Shown one piece after another: positions 1-16,497 of a DNA stretch of 64,000 bases. Numbering within the stretch: the first letter of the stretch is position 1; each line of letters opens with the position of its first letter. Position numbers and translations under genes: made by a program. This stretch comes from Echeneis naucrates. Lineage: Eukaryota > Chordata > Actinopteri > Carangiformes > Echeneidae. Where the stretch lies: positions 1,317,428 to 1,381,427 of the forward strand of contig NC_042521.1 in the NCBI RefSeq assembly GCF_900963305.1, written 5' to 3'. The notes beneath the pieces are model-generated. The model worked only from the letters and a program-made list of their open reading frames with translations. It did no database searches and was not told where the DNA came from.

Positions 1-59
1 GAGATTACAGGAAGCACCTGAACGTCTCAACGCATTACCGGCCGGGCGAACAGACGGAG
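1..59 (+). other. Candidate 5' untranslated exon of the cdc42-like gene
   Basis: A CpG-rich stretch ends in a consensus splice donor (GTAAGA begins at base 60). The next recognisable exon on this strand starts with the cdc42 start codon at 2377. A noncoding first exon in a CpG-rich promoter is usual for cdc42 genes. The assignment is inference; the true 5' end lies outside the window or cannot be seen. Confidence 0.35.
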
Positions 60-2555
<2,496 letters not shown>

Positions 2556-2689
2556 TGAAACCAAATGAGAAAGAGTTGGCAGCTCTGACCTGTTTTGTTC
2601 TCTAATCTGATTGTGTGGTGCAATCTGTCAATCACGTGGTTTAGAGAGTATTTACTGCTCTAATAATTCAGAGGAGAAAAGGGGATGTC

Positions 2690-2775
2690 TTCCCATAGAA
2701 TTCAATACAACCAGTGGAGTTGCACCCTGATGTCTGAGTCCACTTGGCAGCCATCTTGGAACCACCTTTGGCAGT
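2690..2775. repeat. Copy of a short dispersed repeat
   Basis: The copy starts with CCCATAGA-TTCAATAC followed by ACCAGTGGAGT and GTCTGAGTCCACTTGG. Related stretches occur near 4300, 14265 and 20505. It is probably a fragment of a SINE or MITE; the family was not identified. Confidence 0.4.
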
Positions 2776-4299
2776 TACTTAGGGAAACAAATCATTAACT
2801 CTCCCTTCTATGGCCACTGGGACATGAATATCACAATTTGCCAAAATAAAATTTGAAAACGTTTGATTGGAGTGATATTGGCAGATAATTGGATATTCAG
2901 TGGCGAGATGTTTGTCACATAATAGCCGCCTTTAGATTCTTTACTTTATACTTGCTAAAGTGGTTTCTTTCCTCCTGTTTAACTCCCATTTACGGCTCCG
3001 AATGCTCAGTGTCACTGTAACTCTTTCCTGTCACACAGGAAGTCGTTCTTGTTTAGAATTTGTCTGAACTGAACAGAGATAAAAAGGATCGAAACTGTCT
3101 TGCCCACACAGCTTCCTGTTTCATGAGCGACCATTTTTCAGATGCATCAACTCTTTGTTTTCCCTTCGAATAAAATTTTTGATTATTTACAAAAACAGTT
3201 TCCAGCACCACAAAATAATGATGGTGATGTTGATCTAAAAAGTGAAGCCAATGCTGTAGAGCCTTAAACAAACTTTAAAACGGCAGCTCAGAAACTGAAG
3301 GGTAACGTCACAGTGAGTTGACAATCACTAATTTATTTGTGAGTTGTTGAGGAATGTTGAATTATTCATTAATAATACATTTTCTGTGAAAAGTGAGTAT
3401 GCTTTCAAAAACAATGCCGTGAGTAGTTAGTAGGAGCCAAAAATCAGGTCTGAGTAGGTTTTCTTGGCCAGGAGAAGAGCTCCGTGATGTGGGACCAGGA
3501 CTCTGTGGGGTCAGACTGTCTGCTCCTGGTCTCCTTAGTGTTCTTGTCTCTACACTTAGTTCTTTATGACTGACCGTGTGTTTGGACTGGTTATCCTGCT
3601 GCAGTTTGAATTTATCACCCATCAGACGCCTCCTGATGCCATTGAGTGATGGATAAGACTCTAAAAGTGCTAATATCTTTTATGCAGCACATTCTGTCGC
3701 TTCATTTGACACCCTCCCGTGTTCGACTCCTCGCTGCTCAGAAGTGTTGTGTCATGCTGAGGCAGCACAGTGAGGATGCAGCAGACTCTGGAGACCGATA
3801 TAGAATCCAGACTGTCACCCCAGCCTGATTGATCCTGCACACTCTTTGGTCTGCTCTGGTTTGCTCTCTGGTTTGGGCAGTGAGAAAGCCCTAGAAGTTT
3901 CCGGGGTATCTAACTAATCGATGGCAGCGTCGCTAACTGCTGGGTTTACAGTCTACTACTTTCTGTTGGTGCCACGTCATTCTATCTGTCGGTGGTCAGC
4001 ACAGTTTGACGGGACGATTACAGAACCAACAGCGCTGACTCAGCCTCATCTTCCTATTCCACCTCGTTCCCCTCACAACTATTCTTAACCGTTTGTTGTA
4101 AATGCGTCAGTTCTGCTTCGCACACTTGATGTGCATATAAATTGAGAAGTGTCACTTAAGAGTGTGAGAGCAAATACTTCCTCACAACGTATATTAAAAT
4201 GTGATATTTGCCAGGATTTTTAACTACACACCAAGACCATAAACACACCAGGAAACCGTTTACTGAGCTGTCAAATCAAAGGTTAGGTTTAGTAGGTGT

Positions 4300-4375
4300 A
4301 TTTTCCCGTAGACTTCAATTCAGTCAGCCTTCTTTTTACATCCTAAGCGTAACCTGAAGTCTAAGTCCATTTTTG
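4300..4375. repeat. Copy of the same dispersed repeat
   Basis: The shared core reads CCCGTAGACTTCAATTC, then CTTCTTTTTACA, then GAAGTCTAAGTCCA. It matches the copies at about 14265 and 20505 in order and spacing. Confidence 0.45.
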
Positions 4376-4673
4376 TGTCGAGTCTATGATCTTTCCTCTC
4401 AAACATTTGTCATTCCAAGTTAAATACTGAGGGTTAGGGTTAGAAATAAAAACCTGAAATAATGTTCCTTGCTCTCTCTTTCATGAATATCCATTTCTGA
4501 TACATGTCATAAAAAATAACAGTGAAATTCATCCAAATAAACAACAATGCCTACAAACCTCGCCCAGTCAGCAGCAGTTATGTAATTATTTACTGCTGGT
4601 TGTCCCACTGTTTTGTAATTCTGAATTATTTTCATTGCACACTTCATGTCCTGCCTGTATCAGCCTGTCTATT

Positions 4674-4686
4674 NNNNNNNNNNNNN
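4674..4686. other. Assembly gap (13 Ns)
   Basis: Thirteen N characters mark a scaffold gap of unknown true length. The rest of the cdc42-like gene is missing near this point, so the gap may hide sequence or mark a wrong join. Confidence 0.95.
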
Positions 4687-5064
4687 TTAAACGATAGTCC
4701 CATTTAGAAGAAAGCAGGGGATGGACTGTACAGACTGCAGCACCCAATCAGGATAGAGTGCAGCTTAGATCCAGCCTCTGATAATATAATATAGAATTAC
4801 ATGCTTTTTAATGTCTTATGTTGAGTGGTTTTAGCTTTACAATATGTTTATCATAGCAGTATGTGTATGTGTGTATATATATATATTTTTTTTTTTTTTT
4901 TTAGGTCAGATTCTGCCAACAGTCAATATTAATGTGAGCTATTCCACATGGTGATGAACACCATCTGCTGTTCAGGCATCTAAACAGCATCTCTACACAG
5001 TTTCACCTAAAGATGTTAGTTTCATAACTTAGAAAAAGAAAAATATCCCGACTCAATATCAAAC
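4687..5064. other. Non-coding stretch after the gap
   Basis: The sequence is AT-rich with a TATATA/poly-T run at about 4875-4903. I see no gene and no recognisable element. Confidence 0.4.
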
Positions 5065-5069
5065 ATGAT

Positions 5070-7531
5070 TTTATTTACATAAATCTCTTTTTAAAACAAA
5101 GGCAAATGAACATCTTCCACCTTTTCAAAAGATTTTGGATCAATCAAGTGTGATCATCGAAGTCCTTCATAGCTGACCTGTCAAAAAAAAAAAAAAAGCA
5201 CAGCTTTCTGATCCAATCATACACTTTCTTCTCTTCCACATGAAACATAATGCATTTCCTTGCAGCTTATTTCCTGCGAACAGCAATTAAAAGAGAAATG
5301 AACACGAGTCTGCAGTCAAACCCTTAAGACATTCAGGCTGTGGAAGTCTAAACAGTAAATACTTAAGAGTTGTGCTTGAAAGCTTTTAATACAAATTCAC
5401 AATTAAGGTCTAGGGGAGGTGTACCTAATTTTCCAATACTTCATTTTGGTGCCAGTAGTTAAAATAATTTAGATCAGTTGAACATCTGCTGCTTTTTTTT
5501 TTCAGCTCAACAATACAACAAATATCACAGATCATACGAAGTGACAGCGTCTAGATTTACTACAATACAACATACAACCTGTCTGACTTTTCTGCAGCTC
5601 CTTCACATTTGGTTTTATTCAAGGCCTGGAAAGCTTTTTAATGTACTTTTCCAGTCCCATGGCAGACCCTGAGACTAGAAAAACACAGTTTGAGCCTTCG
5701 AACAGGTGCCAGGTCTCATCAGGGTTTGGTTTCCAGGTCAGTCAAATGAAAAAGTGCATTTACCGAATCACAAATAAAAACTATTGAAGGTTCTTGACTT
5801 CCTTGTGGAAAAATTCAAGCACCTTAAATCCCTTGTAGACAAAACAACCAGCACCTTTTTGCCAGTTATCTTACTGTCAGAATTAAAAGTTCATAATTTT
5901 ACTCAGCTTTTTTTCTTCAAATGTGGCTTCTGTCCGACTCTTATCACACACGACTGGTCAGAAACAAGAATTTACCCAAAATTAACACTGAAAGAAATTT
6001 GGAGTGTAACATGAAAAAGAAAAAACAAAACATTTGAAAACAAATGTTTCTCTTATCCTAGAGGAGGAAGTGTGCACGTGTTTTTTTTGAGTACATGTAC
6101 AATAACGTACACAATTGTCAGCAAGGTCACACAAGGGACCAGTAGTAAGTAATTATAGAGGTATATCAGAGATTACAGTAGCGAGTCACTTTTTTCTCTT
6201 TTTGAATCAGACATGCCTCTGTTTGAGTTGAAAAAAAAAAAACAAAACAAAACACTTCTTTCTCTGAACACGTTCACAAATATTCTGTTTGAATTCACTA
6301 TCAGGTAAATGCTGAACGAGAAACCCAAGCTGTGATTGATCTGCAGGTCAGAGTTTTGGTTTAGTGAGAGAGAAAAAGTATGCGTTTCCTGTTGTGGATT
6401 CTGATCAGCGCAGCTCACTTCATAAAGGAGCTATAAACAAAAAGTCAGTGTTTGCTTTATTCTGACGATTTTCAGCATTTATCTGTAATCAGCCTTCTTA
6501 CTTCAGATCTACTTTTTTTAACCTACAATAACTACAGTATTCCTATATGCTAACACATTATTTATACTGCTTATTACTGCAGTCCGAACCCAAAACCTCC
6601 TTGTGATGAGGCAAGATGGCCAACCACTGCTCACCATGCCGCCCTACAGTAATCCAACAGTAAACAAGCTATAGATCCAAAGCAAAGGGCTGGTTGACTG
6701 GGAGTTTAAATTGTGAACATTTTATAAAACAAAGTGAAGTCTGAAACTGACAGTAAATCTACAGCAGGTAAAACAGTGACTGGTGACTGTAGAGCAGAAA
6801 TGTACAAACTCCCCAACTAATAAGAGCGATCGCTTTGAAAGCAACAAAGTCCAAACAAATCAAAGTCTGTTTTCAATTCGTTCCCTCAAACTGAAATTCT
6901 GACCAGCAGATCGATCGGCGCTTGAGTTGGTCAAGTTGCTCCGCACTTTAGTCGTGAACAGATGAACACAGAGCTGCAGATTTCCCCTTTAATAAAAGCG
7001 GCGAGGGAAAATGAACTGCTTCTTTAAGACATTGTCTCAGCACATTGCATGTCGGCAGGCACGCACACACATACACGCGCACATAAACACACACATTTCA
7101 GGGCTGCACAAGTGACAGTGGTGGGACTGAAGGTGTTTGCGCCACCAAGGCAGATTTGTGTTATTTGTGCAGGAACAAGTTTCAGGTTTGAGGCGTTAGA
7201 GAAATTACCACATGGCCCAAAAAAAAAAAAAAAAAACTTCAGCATTGCCAATACTTTTGAGATAAAGTAAAAAAATGACTATGACTTTTTTGGTCTACAT
7301 CATACAGCCCCAACAAACATACACTAATCCACTCAACACACGAGAGCAGCAGTTATTCTTTCCATGAGCCCTTTGAGAGTAAAACCCAAAATCATATGAA
7401 AAAAATGAAAAAGAAGCGAGAATGACATCCCTGACATTTTTTATAAACAAATTAAGATGCTAAAGTTGTTTATAATTCTCTTTAACTTAAATATAATAAA
7501 GATATGTATTTTTCCTTTAGATCCTCTCTGG
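5070..7531 (-). other. rnf139: Probable 3' untranslated region of rnf139
   Basis: A minus-strand AATAAA signal (TTTATT at 5070-5075 on plus) lies 2.4 kb beyond the rnf139 stop, with no gene between. The interval holds only short open frames, poly-A/T runs and a small CA-rich patch near 7060-7095. A long 3' UTR is inference; earlier polyadenylation sites are equally possible. Confidence 0.35.
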
Positions 7532-10500
7532 TCAGTCCTCAGTGGAGTCAGTGTCATCATTGATATAGTCTTCTTCTATCGGCGTGCTGCCGTTCTGAGT
7601 CCCCCACTCGTCTTCGTCATACTCTATGCTGTCATTGTCCTCCAGCAGTTCGTTGTTGAGCCCCCCCGGCCCTCCAGCGGCCTGTGCGCCAACTGCCGGC
7701 CCATGGCAGGTCCATCAGCTGGCGGCTCTGCATGCAGGTCCCCTGGTGCTGGCGGGGCTGCAGCAGCAGCGGCGTCCTGCGGCACTGCGTAGCCTCCATT
7801 GTTGTTGGAGAAGGCTGCTCTGTCCCGGGTCTCCTCCTCCACATAAACTCTCTGGTGGCACATGGGGCACGTGTCCTGGATGTAGAGCCACTTCCTCAGG
7901 CATAGGGCGTGGAAATAATGGTGACAGGGCGTGATCCTGGCAGATGTGGTGAACTCCTGGTAACAGATGGCGCACACGTCCTCAATATCCCTCAGCTGGA
8001 CTCCACGCATTTCGGGCAAGGAGTTGATTTTCTTGACAGCAGTGCGGCGGTTGATGAAGGTCTTCCAGCCGTTCTTGGCCTGCAGGTAAATGTTGAAGTA
8101 GGCGTGAAGACACATCATGCAGGCGCGGATCTTGCTGCCTGACTCAAACATCATGGTGTAGGCGCCATTTCCAAACATTATGACGCCAAACAGGAACTCT
8201 ATGATGTTTCCTGTGGAGCGCACGTAGTAGACATAGTCGTCCAGCTTCTCCCACAGGACGTTGGAGAAGCCATCAGCCATGAAAAGGCCGTAGACCGTCA
8301 GTGACACCACCACCTGGTGGGGAGGAAGGGAATCAAATATAAGATAGATCAGAGCCACCTCCACAGGCTGGAGTGGAAGAAAGAAACAGATACCCACCAC
8401 CTGGCAGCTGAAAGAGGGAAATGACAGAAAGATCTGCCGAAATGTTTAAATTTAAGACAAATTTCAGTCCCCACCTTCAGACAGAGCTCCACGCAGAAGG
8501 CGTGACGGCAAAGAGCCAGGTGTTGAGGGCATAGTGGTGCCAGAGGGCATAGCTGAGCGCCACGGGGAGCACGAAGAGTGCCAGGGACACCAGCAGGACG
8601 GGAAAATGGCGGCGAAAAGAGGAGACATGGGAGGCACTGAGGGACATCAGGACGGGGTCCGTCATGCCGTGGATGAAGTGGAGGATAGCAGTGAGCAGAA
8701 GGCACATGTTCCGGCTCAGACGGACCTTTGGATGGAAATGGGAGAGACACAGAGCGTTTATAAATCCAGGAACTCAGGAACTCATAGTAACTCAGAAAAT
8801 AAGAATATATTTAATTTTTCTCCTATTTTATGGATAAAAACTCTGTAAATCAGAATGACTAAAGAAAGATTCAACACAGAAAGTTCCTCATGTGTTTGAG
8901 TTATTCTAGAGCTGATCTGAAGTTTGTATCTTTATCTGATCAGGAGTTTGGAGCAGTAATGACCTACCAGACGTTCCTCTGGGTCCAGGCTGCTGAGGCC
9001 GGTTTGCAGAGCCAGGATGAAGAACAGAACAGGAGCCACAAAGCCTAAACGCTTGTCCTCCTCCTCTGTTGAACCTGAGGAGCCCAGACAAGACAAAAAC
9101 TGGACTGAAGGCAAATCCTTAGTTACTGCCTGGGGAAGGCAAGTTCTTTAGCATATGCAAGACACAAAACACACACAGCACAAATGTACCTATGAAGGCC
9201 AGGATGCTGAGGCCGAGGTAGTGTGCGACAGAGGAGATGACAGCACTCATTCCCAGCACAGTGAGCGTGGAGTCGCAGCCAGAGATGATCAGGTTACTCG
9301 TCAAATCCCAGAACACGTCCCAACTCAGCAGGTAACCCTGGAAACAGCATTATTAATACTCCTTCAGTCACAAAAAAAAAAAAAAACAACACAAGAGAAC
9401 GCAGGACGTAATGCAATACAGGATATTGGTCCTTCCAAAATGAAAGTCTGCATGGAGTGAGCTGAGTCGCAATTAAAAAGAAAAAGAAAAGAGTGAGGAT
9501 GAGAAGGATGCAGGACTGACTAACAATTTTTTAAATTCTGCATTAGTTTTTTATTTGTTATTTTTTGGACATTTGATGCTGCACTATATAGCGGGGAGTG
9601 CGTGTGAGTGATATGCAGCAAAGAGTCACACCAGCCAGGATTTGAAACATAGAAACACAGTGATGACCTCACCTGCGAGTCGGTGCTGCCGTCTACAGCT
9701 CCACCCGTGGCATCGCCACTCTCCCTCCTCACGGCCCGCACCACGTACACCAGGATCAGAGCCTGGGCGGTGACCCGGGTCAGCCAGAACACCCGCAGCA
9801 CATCGGGGAACCTGATTCTTTTCCACGTGTCCTCTAGCAGAAGCTGCAGCCCGTAGATCCTGTACATGTGCCGCACGAGCAGGTAGACGTACCGACATGA
9901 GTAGTAGAACCACTTGAGCCTCATGCCAGGCACACGGCTGTGTTGAGGGCCAGCGCCAGGCCCGAGAACATTGCCACCAGCTGCCTGACGTCGGCCGGCA
10001 GCTCAATCATCAGCCCCCACAGAGGAATCATAATGTCCAGCACCACCAGTGCAGCAAACACTGACTGGAGGTTGAGCAGGAAAACGTAGCCCACACCAAA
10101 CACAAGCTGCACCGCAGCCATGCCCAGCCACAGCGTTGGCCCGTTTCTGGGCAGTAAGCGGAAGCCCAGTGCTGCTTTGTAGTAGGCGCTGTAGAAATCA
10201 ATGTGGGAAGTGGCGTAGTAGTTGATGAGGACCGCCGACATGCCGAGGAGAACAGCAAAGAAGAGGGTGTAGAACTTGAACAAGGCTTTCTGGGAGAGCA
10301 GCAGCACCACGCTGGAGATGAGAACGCCTGACACACAACAGATACACAACGCAGTCAGAAAGACCAACAATGAAATGAAGAAAATACAATGACTTGACTG
10401 TAGCTGGTCAGTTTGTGTGTTTTCAGGATGTGAGAATGAGCTCTCACTCACTCACGCAGAGCCTCAGCATCAACGTCTGTCCAAAACGCTGATGTGAAAC

Positions 10501-11864
10501 AATGTTGCTTTTTGATTGTGAGTGTTAAGAGTTGATTCAATATATGGATTTAGCTTCATGATCATTTCAGTTTTTTATCACTTTTGGCTGCATTGTCGAA
10601 GACTTGTTTTCAGCTCGTCTACAATTAAACATGCCACTCCACTAGATTTATGTGCTGCTACTAAACTGATGAAAAAGTGGGTGGAAGGAGAAACCTTAGA
10701 CCCGGCTGTTGGCTAGCCCACTTTATAAGGATCCTTATTTGGCCCTTTGCCTCTTGGAGCTCATGGCCAAGCGCAAGAGGACTGGCTGTTCAAAGGTCTA
10801 CAGACTGTACAAACGGAGAGTTACGCAACCTGCTAGTTATTTATCTGTGTTCACTACACGCAGGAGAGAGGAGGGAGAAAGAATAAAGACAGCTGTGATA
10901 AACTCTGGTTCAGATGCAGATCACTTATTACAGGTTTGTGCATTATAAATGCAAACCAGACTTTGCATTTGACTTTTGTGTCTGCACATAATGACTCAAT
11001 TGGAACATAGATGATAAAGTTCAAGTAAAATTGATAAAATGGTTCAACAAACAGGGAGTAAAATCTAAAACTGCTGTCACTGTAGTTTACTTTGTGTTAT
11101 TTGTTTTAAGTTTATTGGAGGTGAACTGATCAGTTATTTCAACTGAATTAACCAGGGAAGTCTTTCAAAGACTGCACTGGTTTCTTTAGGTTTTTTAATA
11201 ACTGCCTGCACAAAAAGTATAGTTAATCACACGAAGCTGTGCTGTGACAATGATTAATACAGAATTAAACGAAATGATCAGTAACTGTTCATTTAGTTTC
11301 CCAAATAAGCCGTTAAATGATAAAGAATAAGAAAAAGGGAAACTGGTCACTTGAGGAGTTTATCCGGCCTAAAATATTTCCTTCTGATTCCAAACTTTCA
11401 CCTGAATAATGAAATTAACTCGGGGTTATACTTTTCTGGTCGATTGAGCGCCTTCAGCTCAGTTTCTCTCTGCACTTGGAGAGAGGACCGACAGGCTGCC
11501 CAAACGGAGGAGACCAACACTGGCCGGGTGTCTGTCAGGCCTCGGACCGGCTCCGTTCCGCTCTCACAGGCGACCTGCCGGCAGCTAAATCGGCTTAGGT
11601 GGGCCTGACAGGTGGCACCGGTCCCCAGCCAGCTAGCCGGCTAGCTGGCTTCCCAGCCCGGCTCTGCTCTGAACGGCTACCTGGCCCTGTAGGATACTCA
11701 CCCATGACCCGGACCAGCACCTTGCCCATCGCCCCGGCCCATCCCGACCCGGGGTCGTAGTAAGAGTTAAAAATGGCGTCGATAATAAAGATACAAGGAA
11801 CTCGCAGAGCCACATCCAGCACCGCCAAGGCCTGCTGGCCGATCCGGGCTTGTGTGGACGCCAT
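7532..11864 (-). CDS. rnf139: RNF139/TRC8, ER membrane RING-H2 E3 ubiquitin ligase, six exons
   Basis: Exons (minus): 11702-11864, 9673-10327, 9190-9337, 8968-9074, 8475-8725, 7532-8313, all with GT-AG borders and consistent phases. RNF139 is a multi-pass endoplasmic reticulum E3 ligase with a sterol-sensing-like membrane region; it works in ER-associated degradation and sterol control. Hallmarks read in order are ALRVPCIFIIDAIFNSY (exon 1), SQKALFKFYT and NYYATSHIDFYSAYY (exon 2), ISGCDSTLTVLGMSAVISSV (exon 3), LHFIHGMTDPVLMSLSASHV (exon 5), VLWEKLDDYVYYVRSTG and the RING-H2 domain from DVCAICYQEF to QDTCPMCHQ (exon 6). An acidic tail ends in DDTDSTED. Exons 2, 5 and 6 are each exactly one base short (near 9925, near 8500, and in the C7 run at 7661-7667). 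With those bases restored the reading gives about 702 residues, against 664 in human as I recall. The deletions look like assembly errors, but a decayed gene cannot be excluded. Confidence 0.93.
10328..11701 (-). other. rnf139: Intron 1 of rnf139
   Basis: The interval is bounded by a GTGAGT donor and a CAG acceptor on the minus strand. Short open frames here match nothing I know, and no repeat was identified. Confidence 0.8.
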
Positions 11865-12300
11865 GCAGCTTCGGTCGGGGGCCGCTACAGTCCTGCGGAT
11901 CCCCGGTTATCCACGTAACATGTAAAAAAACGAAGCCCGGTGTGGCCTCCGGTCCTCGGTTTGGCTTCTCCGTGTCTGTTTATTTAACAGCCAGCCAACT
12001 GACACCGTCCGCCATGTCCGCCGAGCTCAACCTCCTGTTGCTTCTTCTTCTCCTTTCCTCCGTTAGCCGCCGCTCTCCTCTCTCCCCGGACGTCCCGGCT
12101 CCGGTCGTCTCCGTCCAGGGACCACAAAAACATCAGGAGCCCCGAAAACCGGCCATCCGCAGCCGCCTCCGTCGCTTCGGGAGCACGGCACAAGTTGATA
12201 GGTTGTTCCGACGTAACGCGACGTCACGGCCACGTCACAGGGTGCGGCTGATGACGTTCACGTTTCACCGAACACACTCACCCGTGTTGTTTTCCAAATA
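11865..12300. promoter_or_regulatory. CpG-rich promoter interval of rnf139
   Basis: The sequence upstream of the rnf139 start codon is rich in CG dinucleotides (for example around 11990-12240). It abuts the 3' end of tatdn1, whose poly(A) signal is only some 460 bp from the rnf139 ATG. The two genes are therefore packed head-to-tail with almost no spacer. No TATA box was seen. Confidence 0.5.
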
Positions 12301-12327
12301 TCACACTTGTTGTAATTTAATAAATAC

Positions 12328-12333
12328 TTTATT
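12328..12333 (-). terminator. tatdn1: Poly(A) signal of tatdn1
   Basis: TTTATT on plus reads AATAAA on minus, 264 bp beyond the tatdn1 stop codon at 12597. The distance is normal for a short 3' UTR. Confidence 0.6.
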
Positions 12334-12596
12334 AATTCTCTTGCATCTGCTTCAGTGTAGAAACAGAAATAATACAGGCAGAATGTAAACAGCATGAAAA
12401 CTGTCAGATATGTAGTGATGACTCAATTAGCCACTGATAAAAAAAAAAAAAAAGAAAAGTTCTTTTTCTTATTGTAGAATCAGATAATTTAAGAAGTTGT
12501 TTGGCCTTTTACTGACCATCATTCATTCACGCAAACATTAAACATTAAAGAGCCTTAATCAGATTGGAAAGTGAGATATGGCCACATCAGATTTAA

Positions 12597-15855
<3,259 letters not shown>

Positions 15856-16497
15856 AACTGAGAGTCCACTGCTTCTAAACAGAGACACACATGCAGCTCT
15901 CATCAATCCCATAATGCTACAGTACCGTAAATACTGTAGCAGAGGGAACAACTAGTTTTAGCTCATTCTCCTTGTTGCAAACATGCCACTCAGGCTGGAT
16001 GAGGTGAAGATTGGGGATTTTTCTGAAGGCCTCCAGAACTTCCTCTGAGTGTATTTGTTTGAACGCTGCACCCAGTTTAACACCAATTCAGCAAATCTAT
16101 CTGTCTGCATCTGTAGCGGGTCCTCCATCATCCATTCAATCAATCAATCAATCAATCAATCACTAATCCTGACAAAAAGAGTCACCAAAATCTGTTTCTG
16201 TGATCTCATGATGTTTTAGTGTACACTAAACCTTTTTTCTGTTTCATGAAGTCATTAAGTGTGTTAATCCATCCGAATATGATTAAAACAAGGGATTGTT
16301 TTGCCATGTTATCAACAGTCAAATAATCCGAAATGTTGTGAATTAATTTTTAATTAGAGATGAGTAATGAGCCAAAAAAAAAAAAAACATTTAATGAGGC
16401 GCTTTTTCTACGTGTTTTATGGCCGTGGCGTCTGGACGCCACCAATACCCAGAATCCTCTGCGCGGCCCGGCCAGAAGGTGACAGCGGACGGTGAAA
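15856..16497. promoter_or_regulatory. Shared divergent promoter interval of tatdn1 and ndufb9
   Basis: The tatdn1 and ndufb9 start codons are 642 bp apart and transcribed outward. The ndufb9 side is GC-rich just before its ATG (about 16420-16490). The tatdn1 and ndufb9 genes are also divergent neighbours in mammals, as I recall. The interval includes an AATC tetranucleotide run at about 16137-16160 and a poly-A run at 16374-16387. Confidence 0.55.

Noticed and set aside
7626-7934. Several overlapping frames on both strands at the rnf139 C terminus
   Set aside because: They are shadows of the GC-rich tail of rnf139 exon 6.
11852-12388. 178-codon plus-strand frame in the rnf139 promoter region
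   Set aside because: It has no family resemblance and CpG-rich composition inflates open frames. It overlaps the rnf139 start in antisense.
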